Of a stretch of DNA of 64,000 nucleotides, positions 44,055 through 48,604 are shown in pieces (position 1 is the stretch's first letter; each line of letters starts with the position of its first letter). Under the pieces are notes generated by a model. It had not been told where the DNA came from and made no database searches. It was given only the letters and a program-made list of their open reading frames with translations. Location: NCBI GenBank assembly GCA_032207245.1, contig CM063506.1, positions 37,164,742 to 37,228,741 on the forward strand, in the 5' to 3' direction. The translations under genes and the position numbers were made by a program. The stretch comes from Pardosa pseudoannulata. Its lineage: Eukaryota; Arthropoda; Arachnida; Araneae; Lycosidae.

Positions 44055-46586
44055 TGTGTGTGTGTTGTGTGTGTGGGTGAGTGAGAGAGAGAGAGAGAAA
44101 AATATATGTATTAAATGTATAATATATATATATATATATATTGAGAGAGAGGAAAGTATTTGATTAAGATTGGAATGTAATATCTTATTTTCCAGATACA
44201 AATGGCTTCAGCATTCTGTCTTGATGCAGATCAAGTTATTTATAAAGCACTAAATGAAATATTTTTAGGTAAGTTATGAAGTTCTAATAAAGGAACATTT
44301 TTTTATATGAGGAGAACATTTAAGCCCAGAATTATATAGCCTTGTATCATGTATATCTAGACACCTGGTTCTCCAGATTTTCAAAAATTTTAAAAATAAT
44401 TTAATGTGTATTAATAACTGTAATTTTCAATAAATAATATAAAAAAAGATTTATGTTATTACATTAAGATTTATGTTAAAAAATTATTACAAGTATAATT
44501 GTCGAAATCAGTAACAATTATGGGCAATCAAACTTCCAAAATAGCTTTAAATATAAACAAATAACTTGAAATCCCTATATTTATATTTTAAAAATTAAAT
44601 GACTACTTAAAAATTGCTTAATCCCTTATATAATAATAGACTAAGTTATCTGTCTGTTTGTCCTCGAATTTATGAAGCAGTTGTACCTGGAATGGATAGA
44701 GGCATCCACATTGGATTTTTGATGAGTTAGGGTTAGCAACGTTCAAAATCCTCTACTTCCCCCCTTTTCTAGCATTTAATACCATTATTTCAAGCCCTAT
44801 TTTCCCCGGTTAAAAGTAGACACCCATAATAAAGAGGTAAAAATAACATTTTTTTCTAGCATTATAACGTCATTCCTTTAACCAACTCTTTAATTTTTGT
44901 CTGCATTATTTTCATACGTTTTATGACTGAACTTGTATGACGTTTAACCACCTCATTTAATCATTTCGTATTTTAAATTATTTCAATATCATCTGCATTA
45001 TTTTCATACATTTCATTCACTTAACTTAGATATTGCGTGAATAATATTTGGCTTAAATAATAGATTAGGTATGTATGAGATAATTTTAAATTTAATCATC
45101 GGTTATTTTTTGTTGCAATGAAAATTTTATCATCGGTATTAAAAGCAAATTCTATCTACCTCCAAGGTGCAGTGGAAATGATAGTTTCATTCCTTTACTT
45201 CCATTAATTACTGTGGCAAAAAGAACTTAACAATAATTTCGACTTAGCTAAGAAAATGTTGAATTATCTTTCTAAATGAATTCAATGTGATTTTAAATCA
45301 GTATCGGGAGACTTTAGAGGAGTATGAAGATAAATTGAGCTTGTACCAGATAATTCTCAGACAAAAAACAAACCATTTTCTACCTGCCTCATAGGGTATT
45401 TTACAATTCTGGAAAATTAAAAATTTTACTGATCCCATCATATGACGGGCTGCATGTTAGTTATTGAATAGGAGGCTATATATATAATGGTTATTGAGAA
45501 CATAACATTAACATATAACTTGAAATCCCTATTTATATTTTAAAAATTATATGATTAATTAATAGGAGACTATATATATAGTTACCGAGGTTTATCCATA
45601 AACTTTATATACATTTTTTACTATAATTTTGTATTTTATTGGTTTTCAATCTATATTAACATGTTGAATTTAACAGGAAATATATCAGATGAAGTAGTAG
45701 TTTGCACTTGTCCGACCATGTTTGATTTTTTAGTTTCATCATAAAGTGTAAAATATTTATTTGATGATTTAATGTTTAAAAATGCCTGAATAGTTCAGTA
45801 TTCTTGGCACAATGGCCTAGAGTAGGGGTTCTGAACCCTGTGCCGTAGAAGCTATTTTTGTGTACCTGCAACTGTCTGCTATATATTATATCATACTTTT
45901 AAAAGTAAAATTATTGTACTGACTATACTGTTTCATTACCACTAGCACTGGTAACTCTGTTTTGTCTTACCTTTATACATCTGACTCTGAAAAATTAGGG
46001 AATACAAAATGCTGAAAATTGCATTAAATGTAACTATTTTGAATTTACCTTTTCAGTGTGTTTTGTTTGATGCTTACAATTGTAATAAAATAAAGACATA
46101 TTAAGAATCATTATACTTTCTTTTAACTGCGTCTACAAGCAATTTCCTGATGGTCAATGTGCCCAAACAAGAAATAAGGTTAAGAACCATGGCGTAGTGT
46201 AAGCCAGGGTCATCTTAACAAGATTTTTTTCAGTATAACATGCTACATTATTCCAGTTAGTAACCCTTAATATTTGTAAACCTTCAACATCAAGTCATCT
46301 GAATGGAGATCTCCTCTTTCCCTAGTGGTTCCAGGTTTATTAGAGTTAATAGCTTAATGGGAATTTTTACCCTCTGTCAAAATTATCTCATCTGACTTTT
46401 AACATCTGTTATAAATCTCATGATTGTAAATAGTAGTATTTATTAGTATCCAATTCTATTACTAATAATGACTTTTTCTTTCTAGGTGTTTGGAGGAATA
46501 ATGAAGGCTATCATCTGACTTTGGGTGGGCAAATAATTGATTGTAGAGGTTATTTTCCAGAACATCCTTTAAAACATAACTTTTGA
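12132..46586 (+). CDS. ACAD9: ACAD9-like acyl-CoA dehydrogenase family protein (18 exons, N-terminus missing)
   Basis: Joined exons, all with AG/GT borders and matching phases, encode 575 residues and a TGA. The order and motifs follow ACAD9: [17 protein letters not shown], the FAD-site region [13 protein letters not shown], the helical core, and the ACAD9-type C-terminal region with [23 protein letters not shown]9 is a mitochondrial matrix flavoprotein needed for complex I assembly. Compared with family knowledge, three key features differ: TEPxSGSD reads TEFESGSD, the RxQF motif reads RIEK, and the catalytic Glu of FEGTN is Asp (FDGPND, about residue 372). The GGxGY motif is also lost (VLGSTSL). 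I infer a probable pseudoenzyme kept for assembly. The mitochondrial presequence is not certain; see the candidate exon at 3484. Introns reach 4.4 kb and are loaded with repeats. Confidence 0.9.
12627..12728 (+). CDS. ACAD9: ACAD9-like exon 3
   Basis: It encodes [18 protein letters not shown] and [13 protein letters not shown], the N-terminal helical domain of acyl-CoA dehydrogenases. The donor is TATG|GTTAG. Confidence 0.92.
13240..14230 (+). repeat. Unclassified interspersed repeat, copy 1
   Basis: Segments here match, in reverse complement, the stretch 43010-43420. For example ATGTATCTTGCATAACTG and the TGTGACATATGTATG next to it, and twice AAATTTTGTATTTA followed by ACTGTTRTAAYATCTAG (13974 and 14111). 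No coding capacity is recognisable. It is a dispersed family present at least twice in this gene. Confidence 0.6.
13498..13956. repeat. Tandem duplication, 237-bp period, high identity
   Basis: 13500-13718 and 13738-13955 are almost the same, sharing AATATTTTCTTACAA, AAGCCTTGTTATGAAAAAG, GGCCAAGGTGAAAGGAG and AACAATAAGCAGTA, with only scattered differences. The short unit junction is CAGTAGAGT plus an A run. It is a recent local duplication inside the larger repeat. Confidence 0.9.
14930..15295 (-). pseudogene. Decayed gypsy-type reverse transcriptase fragment
   Basis: Read on the minus strand with frame changes, the fragment gives [20 protein letters not shown], then a stretch equal to the DFxxKLxGxxxFSKIDL motif, then AFHHIP, then FGLFE and MQFGMYNA, and finally remnants of the FQRFIDEVL region. 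These are the consecutive blocks of a Ty3/gypsy reverse transcriptase before the catalytic YxDD motif, which is not preserved. Several stops and at least two frameshifts show an old dead copy. Confidence 0.75.
15647..15753 (+). CDS. ACAD9: ACAD9-like exon 4
   Basis: It encodes [20 protein letters not shown] and TAHEFLASR, matching the YGGLGFSNT...AAHQAIGLK region. Acceptor CTACAG, donor AGG|GTAGT, phase 0 at its end. Confidence 0.92.
15754..16404. other. Intron 4, nothing seen
   Basis: Plain AT-rich intronic sequence. I recognise no repeat family or RNA in it. Confidence 0.5.
16405..16505 (+). CDS. ACAD9: ACAD9-like exon 5
   Basis: It encodes [20 protein letters not shown] and [18 protein letters not shown] and YLP are family signatures. 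The TEPxSGSD motif begins here but reads TEFE, with the last codon split across the intron (AG|T). Confidence 0.93.
16506..19232. other. Intron 5 contents
   Basis: The intron holds a family 1 SINE (18644-18810). TCTATATAAATAAAAATATA at 17657, followed by TGTG and TGCCTG text, resembles a Helitron 5' end, but no 3' end with hairpin was found. The rest shows nothing. Confidence 0.5.
18644..18810 (+). repeat. tRNA-derived SINE (family 1)
   Basis: GTGGCCAAATGATGAGG (A-box region), AGATTCAAATCCCAC (B box), GGCATGGATGTTCATAGCC, TTGGCTTTAAGCAGTAGG, CTCATTAGCCC and the AAACCAAAC tail follow the order of the intact copy at 62823. Confidence 0.85.
19233..19374 (+). CDS. ACAD9: ACAD9-like exon 6
   Basis: It encodes [20 protein letters not shown] and [20 protein letters not shown], the beta-domain segment that contacts FAD in the family. 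The W-[VI]-TNG motif is intact. I place the donor at AAAATA|GTTTGT, which keeps the frame with exon 7. Confidence 0.92.
19375..20969. other. Intron 6, nothing seen
   Basis: AT-rich intron with only short open frames and no recognisable repeat. Confidence 0.45.
20970..21069 (+). CDS. ACAD9: ACAD9-like exon 7
   Basis: It encodes [20 protein letters not shown] and [17 protein letters not shown] equals ITAFIVERD of ACAD9, and KGLNT replaces RGSNT. The donor is AATA|GTATGT. Confidence 0.9.
21315..22156. mobile_element. TIR element with TA target duplication, 842 bp, non-autonomous
   Basis: The left end CCCTAATTTCAGGTGTATAA and the reverse complement of the right end, CCCTAATTTTTGGCATATAA, are inverted repeats that continue with TC-GCAG. 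Both are flanked by TA (21313-21314, 22157-22158). The motif ATAATCTGCAGATTA, itself a palindrome, recurs near both ends. No transposase frame is left. A Tc1/mariner-superfamily origin is inferred from the TA duplication. Confidence 0.82.
22475..22612 (+). repeat. tRNA-derived SINE (family 1), decayed
   Basis: GAGTTCAACTCTTGCTGCTA, TTGAATGTTCATAGC, AATCAACTCTAAGCAATAAG, CCCAATCTCATAAATCC match the body of the intact SINE. The A box is eroded. Confidence 0.75.
23565..23599. repeat. (TA)n microsatellite
   Basis: A pure run of TA dinucleotides. Confidence 0.95.
24196..24269 (+). CDS. ACAD9: ACAD9-like exon 8
   Basis: It encodes [20 protein letters not shown], aligned to EVHFENTKIPVENILGEVG. 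The VP-EN--GE pattern of the dehydrogenase family is kept. Acceptor TTTTTAG, donor CAT|GTAAG. Confidence 0.9.
24349..24424 (+). CDS. ACAD9: ACAD9-like exon 9
   Basis: It encodes [22 protein letters not shown]-[RK]-[IV]-AMN is the family motif starting the C-terminal helical domain, but the usual LNxGR following it reads SFTFG, so an FAD/CoA-side motif is changed. Confidence 0.88.
24648..25200 (+). mobile_element. Interspersed TIR-like element, copy 1
   Basis: It begins ACAGACTTGCCAACTACTCC and ends with GTTGGCATGTCTGT, whose reverse complement ACAGACATGCCAAC matches the start. The same sequence occurs in reverse at 47945-48434 (shared, for example, ATGCTGAATATTACTCTTTT and GAGTAGACAAACTCTAGAAT). 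No coding region. hAT affinity is a guess from the end sequence; I cannot see a convincing 8-bp target duplication. Confidence 0.72.
25480..25635 (+). repeat. tRNA-derived SINE (family 1), decayed
   Basis: GGGTTCATATCTCGCTGCTA, TTGGATGTTCATAAC, AATTGACTTTAAGTGATAGG, CCAGTCTCATAAAC and the TTTAAACCAAAC tail follow the family order. Confidence 0.78.
25690..25830 (+). repeat. SINE-like repeat (family 3), partial
   Basis: TTTTGTCAAATGTATATCTA, TTCTAAATTATTATG and AAGTGATGTCACATTTAG match the 3' part of the copy at 26018-26205. The head is missing or eroded. Confidence 0.55.
26018..26205 (+). repeat. SINE-like repeat (family 3)
   Basis: GGCCTGAGATAACCTAGTGG and GCCAGATTCAAGTCTGA can be read as A-box and B-box regions of a tRNA-type promoter. 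The 3' part, TTTGTCAGGTGTATATCTG to AAGTGATGATAC, is shared with 25690-25830. Confidence 0.55.
26277..26570. repeat. Long inverted repeat (foldback), about 103-bp arms
   Basis: The left arm (26277-26379) and right arm (26467-26570) are reverse complements at roughly 85 percent by eye, for example GTTGTTGCATAACC against GGTCACGCAACAAC, with an 87-base spacer. The two similar peptides that can be read from the arms (SSATLTTG...ATTKNE) are the same DNA read from opposite ends. In a transcript of the gene this would form a long double-stranded stem. Confidence 0.85.
27012..27036. repeat. Poly(A) run, 25 bases
   Basis: A pure A tract. No clear SINE body is joined to it. Confidence 0.9.
27372..27400. 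repeat. (TA)n run abutting a 3' splice site
   Basis: The TA run ends about eight bases before the acceptor of exon 10 (27409), so it occupies the place of the polypyrimidine tract and branch region. Confidence 0.9.
27409..27479 (+). CDS. ACAD9: ACAD9-like exon 10
   Basis: It encodes [20 protein letters not shown] and LVR. It aligns with the ACTRKQFNKRLSEFG segment; the R is kept but QF, normally highly conserved, reads EK. Acceptor TTTAATAG after a TA repeat, donor CGG|GTAAG. Confidence 0.85.
27480..28301. other. Intron 10, nothing seen
   Basis: AT-rich intron with no recognisable repeat. Confidence 0.45.
28302..28421 (+). CDS. ACAD9: ACAD9-like exon 11
   Basis: It encodes [20 protein letters not shown] and [11 protein letters not shown], closely matching AYVMESMTYLTAGMLDQPG and PDCSIEAAMVK of ACAD9. 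This is among the best conserved exons. Confidence 0.95.
28422..30476. other. Intron 11, little seen
   Basis: A low-complexity T and G run with AGAGAG lies at about 29319-29352. I see no complete mobile element. Confidence 0.45.
30477..30605 (+). CDS. ACAD9: ACAD9-like exon 12 (ends at the catalytic position)
   Basis: It encodes [20 protein letters not shown] and [16 protein letters not shown] and LL-[FI]F correspond to RDTRILLIFEG. The last codon is GAC (Asp) at the place of the catalytic Glu. The GGLGYTRD motif is replaced by GSTSLMKE. Confidence 0.92.
31610..32375 (+). mobile_element. hAT-like non-autonomous element, copy 1
   Basis: The left end TACATGGTTTCCGCGCTCC and the reverse complement of the right end TACAGGGTATCTGCC are imperfect inverted repeats. 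GGAAAGTCATGGAAAATCAT and its variants recur near both ends, a pattern I associate with hAT elements. A second copy at 41200-41972 matches at about 95 percent by eye. TAAATA on both sides may be a shortened target duplication. The frame at 31641-31847 is not a protein. Confidence 0.78.
32545..32574. repeat. Small perfect hairpin
   Basis: GTGGAGTTTAA (32545-32555) pairs with TTAAACTCCAC (32564-32574) around TATAATAT. A third related copy, TTAAACTCC, lies just upstream. Confidence 0.7.
32923..33002 (+). CDS. ACAD9: ACAD9-like exon 13
   Basis: It encodes [19 protein letters not shown]. Joined to the previous exon it gives FDGPNDFNR, equal to FEGTNEILR. The segment LLVGLYGCK matches the family's MYIALTGLQ. 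Acceptor TTTAATAG, donor GT|GTAAG. Confidence 0.92.
33003..34462. other. Intron 13 contents, including a CpG-bearing patch
   Basis: About 33650-34310 has more CpG and complexity than its surroundings, with CTGTCGGGTTATCAACCCTA and TCGCAATCAAACATACAGC. It has the look of an old LTR-retrotransposon end, but I cannot find matching LTR borders or coding motifs. The open frame at 34111-34314 is unassigned. Confidence 0.4.
34463..34593 (+). CDS. ACAD9: ACAD9-like exon 14
   Basis: It encodes [20 protein letters not shown] and [12 protein letters not shown] is the landmark shared with GVVHPSLADSANKF of ACAD9. I chose the donor GTTT|GTATTT because only it keeps the frame through the next tiny exon. 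Confidence 0.85.
34707..35672. mobile_element. Tigger/pogo-like element, internally deleted
   Basis: The left end CAGTGAAACCTCTCTGAGTG is flanked by TA and is of classic Tigger style. Near 35650-35672 GTGACCACTCGGAGAAGTTTC is its inverted counterpart, but the terminal CACTG of the right end is replaced by other sequence, so the edge is decayed. A transposase N-terminal fragment lies inside on the minus strand. Confidence 0.78.
34969..35166 (-). pseudogene. Tigger transposase N-terminal DNA-binding fragment
   Basis: The 65-residue minus-strand frame includes [20 protein letters not shown] and [17 protein letters not shown], the CENP-B-type helix-turn-helix of Tigger transposases (psq-like HTH). 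The rest of the DNA-binding region and the DDE catalytic domain are absent. It is a relic within the TIR element, not a host gene. Confidence 0.8.
36096..36104. promoter_or_regulatory. Palindromic CRE-like site, copy 1
   Basis: TGACGTCAT matches the full cyclic-AMP response element bound by CREB/ATF proteins. It lies in the internal duplication of the Helitron. Function is not shown. Confidence 0.35.
36211..36219. promoter_or_regulatory. Palindromic CRE-like site, copy 2
   Basis: TGACGTCAT again, 115 bases after the first and in the same internal repeat context. The related Helitron at 44622 has AACGTCAT at the matching place. Confidence 0.35.
37160..37608. repeat. Tandem duplication, about 220-bp period
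   Basis: 37162-37382 and 37386-37608 share ACAGACTATTTTTTAACTG, GCTAGGCATTAATG, CAAATCAAAAGAACATC, AAAAGCTTTATTAAT and CTGTATATTTC. The unit includes the first 45 bases of the TIR element that follows. Confidence 0.85.
37560..38478. mobile_element. TIR element with TA target duplication, 919 bp
   Basis: Left end CTGTATATTTCCATGTATAA and reverse complement of the right end CTGTATAATTACGAATATAA are imperfect inverted repeats. Both ends are flanked by TA (37558-37559, 38479-38480). Inside both ends TATATATGGGT appears in opposite orientation. This end type occurs in pogo/mariner-like elements. No transposase frame remains. Confidence 0.78.
38725..38885 (+). repeat. tRNA-derived SINE (family 1)
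   Basis: ATTCATGTGTTCAAATCTTA (B box), GATGGTTTAGATGTTT, ATCAACTTTAAGCAGCAGG, CCAGTCTCATTTGC and CAAACTAAGCC follow the family order. Confidence 0.78.
39001..39020 (+). CDS. ACAD9: ACAD9-like exon 15, 20-nt microexon
   Basis: It lies between TATATTTCAG and GTATGA and adds S-S-T-V-S-I-K when joined (the first codon is split). It is needed to bring exon 14 and exon 16 into the same frame. Without it, or with the other possible donor of exon 14, the reading frame is lost. Confidence 0.7.
39928..39961. repeat. (TA)n microsatellite
   Basis: A pure TA run directly against the 5' truncation point of the LINE, so it was probably the insertion target. Confidence 0.92.
39962..40577 (+). mobile_element. 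5'-truncated jockey/I-type LINE
   Basis: It consists of the last part of ORF2 (to 40319), a 3' UTR, a terminal hairpin GGCACAGTAT / ATACAGTGCC (40511-40541), then ATTAAGCATCAAAAAA and a CCAA-repeat tail. Such an end, TTTGGCGC-like hairpin plus CCAA tail, is what I associate with arthropod jockey/I elements. Higher CpG than its surroundings and an open frame indicate a fairly young insertion. Confidence 0.82.
39963..40319 (+). pseudogene. LINE ORF2 C-terminal fragment
   Basis: The frame reads [18 protein letters not shown] and [20 protein letters not shown], ending in [13 protein letters not shown] and the C-x2-C...H-x4-C arrangement mark the region after reverse transcriptase and RNase H in jockey/I-clade LINEs. 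No stop interrupts it, but the catalytic domains were never copied. Confidence 0.85.
40701..40778 (+). CDS. ACAD9: ACAD9-like exon 16
   Basis: It encodes [20 protein letters not shown] and LVEHGA, equal to the [20 protein letters not shown] helix. Acceptor TTATTTAG, donor GCT|GTAAG. Confidence 0.9.
40873..41001 (+). CDS. ACAD9: ACAD9-like exon 17
   Basis: It encodes [20 protein letters not shown] and [17 protein letters not shown]-x2-IGLRN-x2-HE is diagnostic for ACAD9 against VLCAD, which has SRASRSLSEG here. Confidence 0.96.
41200..41972 (+). mobile_element. hAT-like non-autonomous element, copy 2
   Basis: Same orientation and nearly the same sequence as 31610-32375, with a few small indels (for example GGGTGGGTAAATG here). 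It has the same right end GGCAGATACCCTGTA, after which a TA and CA microsatellite has grown, hiding any target duplication. Confidence 0.8.
42480..42840. other. Unexplained GC-richer patch
   Basis: It has clearly higher GC and CpG than the intron around it. The longest frame (minus, 42567-42809) has no start-to-stop similarity to any family I know. It could be part of an unrecognised retroposed transcript or SINE. I find no flanking duplication. Confidence 0.35.
43010..43420 (-). repeat. Unclassified interspersed repeat, copy 2 (reverse)
   Basis: ATAACAGTCCTAAATGCAAA, ATAATAGTCCTAAATACAAA and GAGTTATGCAAGATACAG are reverse complements of motifs at 14111, 13974 and 13444. Divergence is substantial, so both are old. 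Confidence 0.6.
44018..44142. repeat. Compound (AT)n-(GT)n-(GA)n-(AT)n microsatellite
   Basis: A TA run (44018-44052) is followed by GT, then GA repeats, and by a second TA run (44126-44142). The block ends about 53 bases before the acceptor of exon 18. Confidence 0.92.
44196..44268 (+). CDS. ACAD9: ACAD9-like exon 18
   Basis: It encodes [20 protein letters not shown] and EIFL, equal to VLLANTFCVEAYLQNLFSL in ACAD9. Donor TTAG|GTAAG. Confidence 0.9.
44622..45460 (+). mobile_element. Divergent Helitron-like element
   Basis: It begins TCCCTTATATAATAATAGAC and goes on with CTGTCTGTTTGTC. Inside, ATTTTCCCCGGTTAAAAG and TTCTAGCATTATAACGTCAT match the Helitron at 35807. The right end GACGGGCTGCATGTTAG followed by T lacks a perfect CTAG. 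It is an older or different subfamily. Confidence 0.6.
45821..46189. mobile_element. hAT-like MITE, about 370 bp
   Basis: Left end AGTAGGGGTTCTGAACC and reverse complement of the right end TGGTTCTTAACC are of the hAT/Charlie style. TGGCCTAG (45813-45820) and TGGCGTAG (46190-46197) fit an 8-bp target duplication with one mismatch. Confidence 0.65.
46486..46586 (+). CDS. ACAD9: ACAD9-like exon 19 and stop
   Basis: It encodes [20 protein letters not shown] and [12 protein letters not shown], ending TGA. The C-terminal AHPL of ACAD9 appears as EHPL. Acceptor TTTCTAG. Confidence 0.88.
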
Positions 46587-46605
46587 ACTTTACAGATTGT
46601 TTGTA

Positions 46606-46611
46606 AATAAA
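46606..46611 (+). terminator. Polyadenylation signal of the ACAD9-like gene
   Basis: AATAAA lies 20 bases after the stop codon, giving a very short 3' UTR. A TGT-rich stretch follows near 46630. Confidence 0.7.
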
Positions 46612-46826
46612 TGTAGTTTTACAAATCTTAAGTGTGTTCTATATAGTGTGATAAGACATATCAGGGTTTTTAATGGGAGAAGATAAATAGAATTAAAAAA
46701 CTCGTATATCACATAGGAAAAATTCAGTTTGACTAAAGAGCACACACACTAGTAGTTAAAGTCAACCTTTGTAACGTGAAGGGCTCTAGACAGCAAAGAG
46801 ATTGTAGCTCAAGAGTACTTCTAATA

Positions 46827-47456
46827 CAGCCGAACTTCGATAACTCAACTTCCTATAAGTCGAATAATCCGCTAACTCTTCAGGTCCCGAATCATTTCTA
46901 TACTTTTCTTTAAAAGCCTGTCTCGATAAGTCAATGTTTTTGTGTTAGATTTTCCTGGTAAAAAACACATTCCTGTTCAAAACTTCGAATGCCAGTCCAT
47001 CCTTGATCTTCGAGAACCTTCGTTCTCGAAGGTCAAGAATGGAGACAAGGACGAGCAAGCACAGGACACTATTCACATCTTACAACAATACCTGGAGACC
47101 ACCGAAGGTACAGACAACACCCTATTTAACTGTGTTCAAAAATTAGGTGACTTTGTGAATGCCAACCTTAAAAATAACTTTTTTCAAATGAGATTTACAT
47201 GGTACATATATTAATGTAATGAGGCCAAATTTCTTGAGTTTTAATAAACCTTTTGAACCCATTCGTCTTTTGTTGTTTACATAGGCTATAAAAAGTTGAA
47301 ATGCATACAACTATAGTATTATGGCACATATCAAACCATTTAATCCATGTCAACCCTACTTGAAAAGAATGGTAGGCAACTTCAATAACTTAAACTTCAG
47401 AAAAATTTAATATTTTTAGTGGTCCCCTGGGACTTTGAGTTATCGAAGTTCGACTG
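46827..47456. mobile_element. Tigger-like MITE, 630 bp, with transposase remnant
   Basis: Left end CAGCCGAACTTCGATAACTC and reverse complement of the right end CAGTCGAACTTCGATAACTC are almost perfect inverted repeats, both flanked by TA. It lies between the convergent 3' ends of the ACAD9-like and RPL18A genes. An internal frame carries the tail of a transposase. Confidence 0.88.
46942..47214 (+). pseudogene. Tigger transposase C-terminal remnant
   Basis: The 90-codon frame contains DEQAQDTIHILQQYLETTEG and LFNCVQKLGDFVNANLKNN. An ALDxLRxYFE-like helix plus a short LExFV helix is how Tigger/pogo transposases end. The catalytic region is deleted. It is a relic, not a host gene. Confidence 0.6.
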
Positions 47457-47944
47457 TATCTTCTTCAGGCTCTCTTGAACATACTTATAAAATTCATGTT
47501 TAAGCAATAACACAAAGCCTAAGAGTTGCCTTTTATGCCTGTATTTAACAATACAGAATAACCTGACCAGTATAAGGCATTTTTGATGCCATGCCAAAGA
47601 AGTTTTGACAATCTTTAATCTAGGGTAGGTTCATCTTAAGTTAAAACAATATATTTCATTAGTATCAAAATAAAAGAAACTTCCAAATACCTATTATCCA
47701 CATGTCCTAACAGCAGATCAAAATTCTTCAAAACATTCACCAATTATAAAAATTTAGGATATGTTCTTACAAATGCCATTTCTATTGGTATCTATTTGTA
47801 GAAATCTTTGGTATGCAAACTCAATTACACTTTTAATCCCTTAAAACATTCAAAGCTAACAAAAGTAAGTAAAGCTTTACTGTCTTTTAACATAACCCCT
47901 TTTCCTTAGTTACGTGGTAACTGCAATAGTTGAGAACATTTGGT

Positions 47945-48434
47945 CATCACATTTGTGTGAGGAGCAACAGTGTGGTTTTGTTAACATACTAATTACAAAT
48001 TATACATTAGCAGAATTTATTGGTTTCAAAATTAAATTAAAAATATTTACACAGTAGTAAATTCTAAAACAAATTAAAATTTATGCATTTAAAATTTTTA
48101 ACCTTTTAGCTTTAACAACTTATTTTTAGAACAGTGTTTCTTACAGCAACATTGACCCCAATTAAAATATTTCCATTTTTCTATCATTAGGGATTCTAGA
48201 GTTTGTCTACTCAAATTTGTCCTAAACTCAGTTTGGTTTTTCCGCACCTATGAAAACTTTTTAACATGCAGCATTACTGTGTGAAAAGAGTAATATTCAG
48301 CATTATTTTTTACTAAATTCTAAACTTATAGCTGTATAAAAGTTATTTTCCAGAGCAATCTGAAGAGTTTCCTGAGTTATTAAACTTTCTCATTTCTCCG
48401 GAGCTGCTCTGGAGTAGTTGGCACGTCTGGGTCA
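47945..48434 (-). mobile_element. Interspersed TIR-like element, copy 2 (reverse)
   Basis: Reverse complement of the element at 24648-25200. It ends at GGAGTAGTTGGCACGTCTG, the mirror of the other copy's start, and begins with GAGGAGCAACAGTGTGG, the mirror of its end region. Identity is roughly 80-85 percent by eye. It stops about 35 bases from the RPL18A polyadenylation signal. Confidence 0.72.
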
Positions 48435-48470
48435 TGTACAGTGAAAAACAAAGGAATAAACAAATGACAG

Positions 48471-48476
48471 TTTATT
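48471..48476 (-). terminator. Polyadenylation signal of RPL18A
   Basis: TTTATT on the plus strand is AATAAA on the coding strand, about 36 bases after the stop. A second AATAAA lies at 48483-48488. Confidence 0.65.
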
Positions 48477-48511
48477 TTTCTTTTTATTGTTCACAGAAAC
48501 TTATCAAACAC

Positions 48512-48604
48512 TCAGAATTTTGCATTTGGTCTGACTGTTGTGAAACGAGGCTTATGGAACTTACGATTGATTCTTGAAGGCAAGGGGAATTTAATCTTGC
48601 TATC
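48512..48604 (-). CDS. RPL18A: RPL18A exon 5
   Basis: It encodes [20 protein letters not shown] and [10 protein letters not shown], then TGA. The acceptor on the coding strand is TTATAG. Confidence 0.97.
   Translation of the reverse strand, partial: DSKIKFPLPSRINRKFHKPRFTTVRPNAKF

Larger units (their letters stand above)
41002..44195. other. Intron 17 contents
   Basis: It holds copy 2 of the hAT-like element (41200-41972), an unexplained GC-richer patch (42480-42840), the reverse copy of the 13.2-kb repeat (43010-43420) and a compound microsatellite (44018-44142). Confidence 0.65.
44269..46485. other. Last intron contents
   Basis: It holds a divergent Helitron-like element (44622-45460), flanked by a short duplicated segment (AACTTGAAATCCCTAT at 44565 and 45519), and a hAT-like MITE (45821-46189). 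Confidence 0.55.

Noticed and set aside
43986..44201. Protein with IYIYI and SLSLSL tracts
   Set aside because: Translation of a compound microsatellite.
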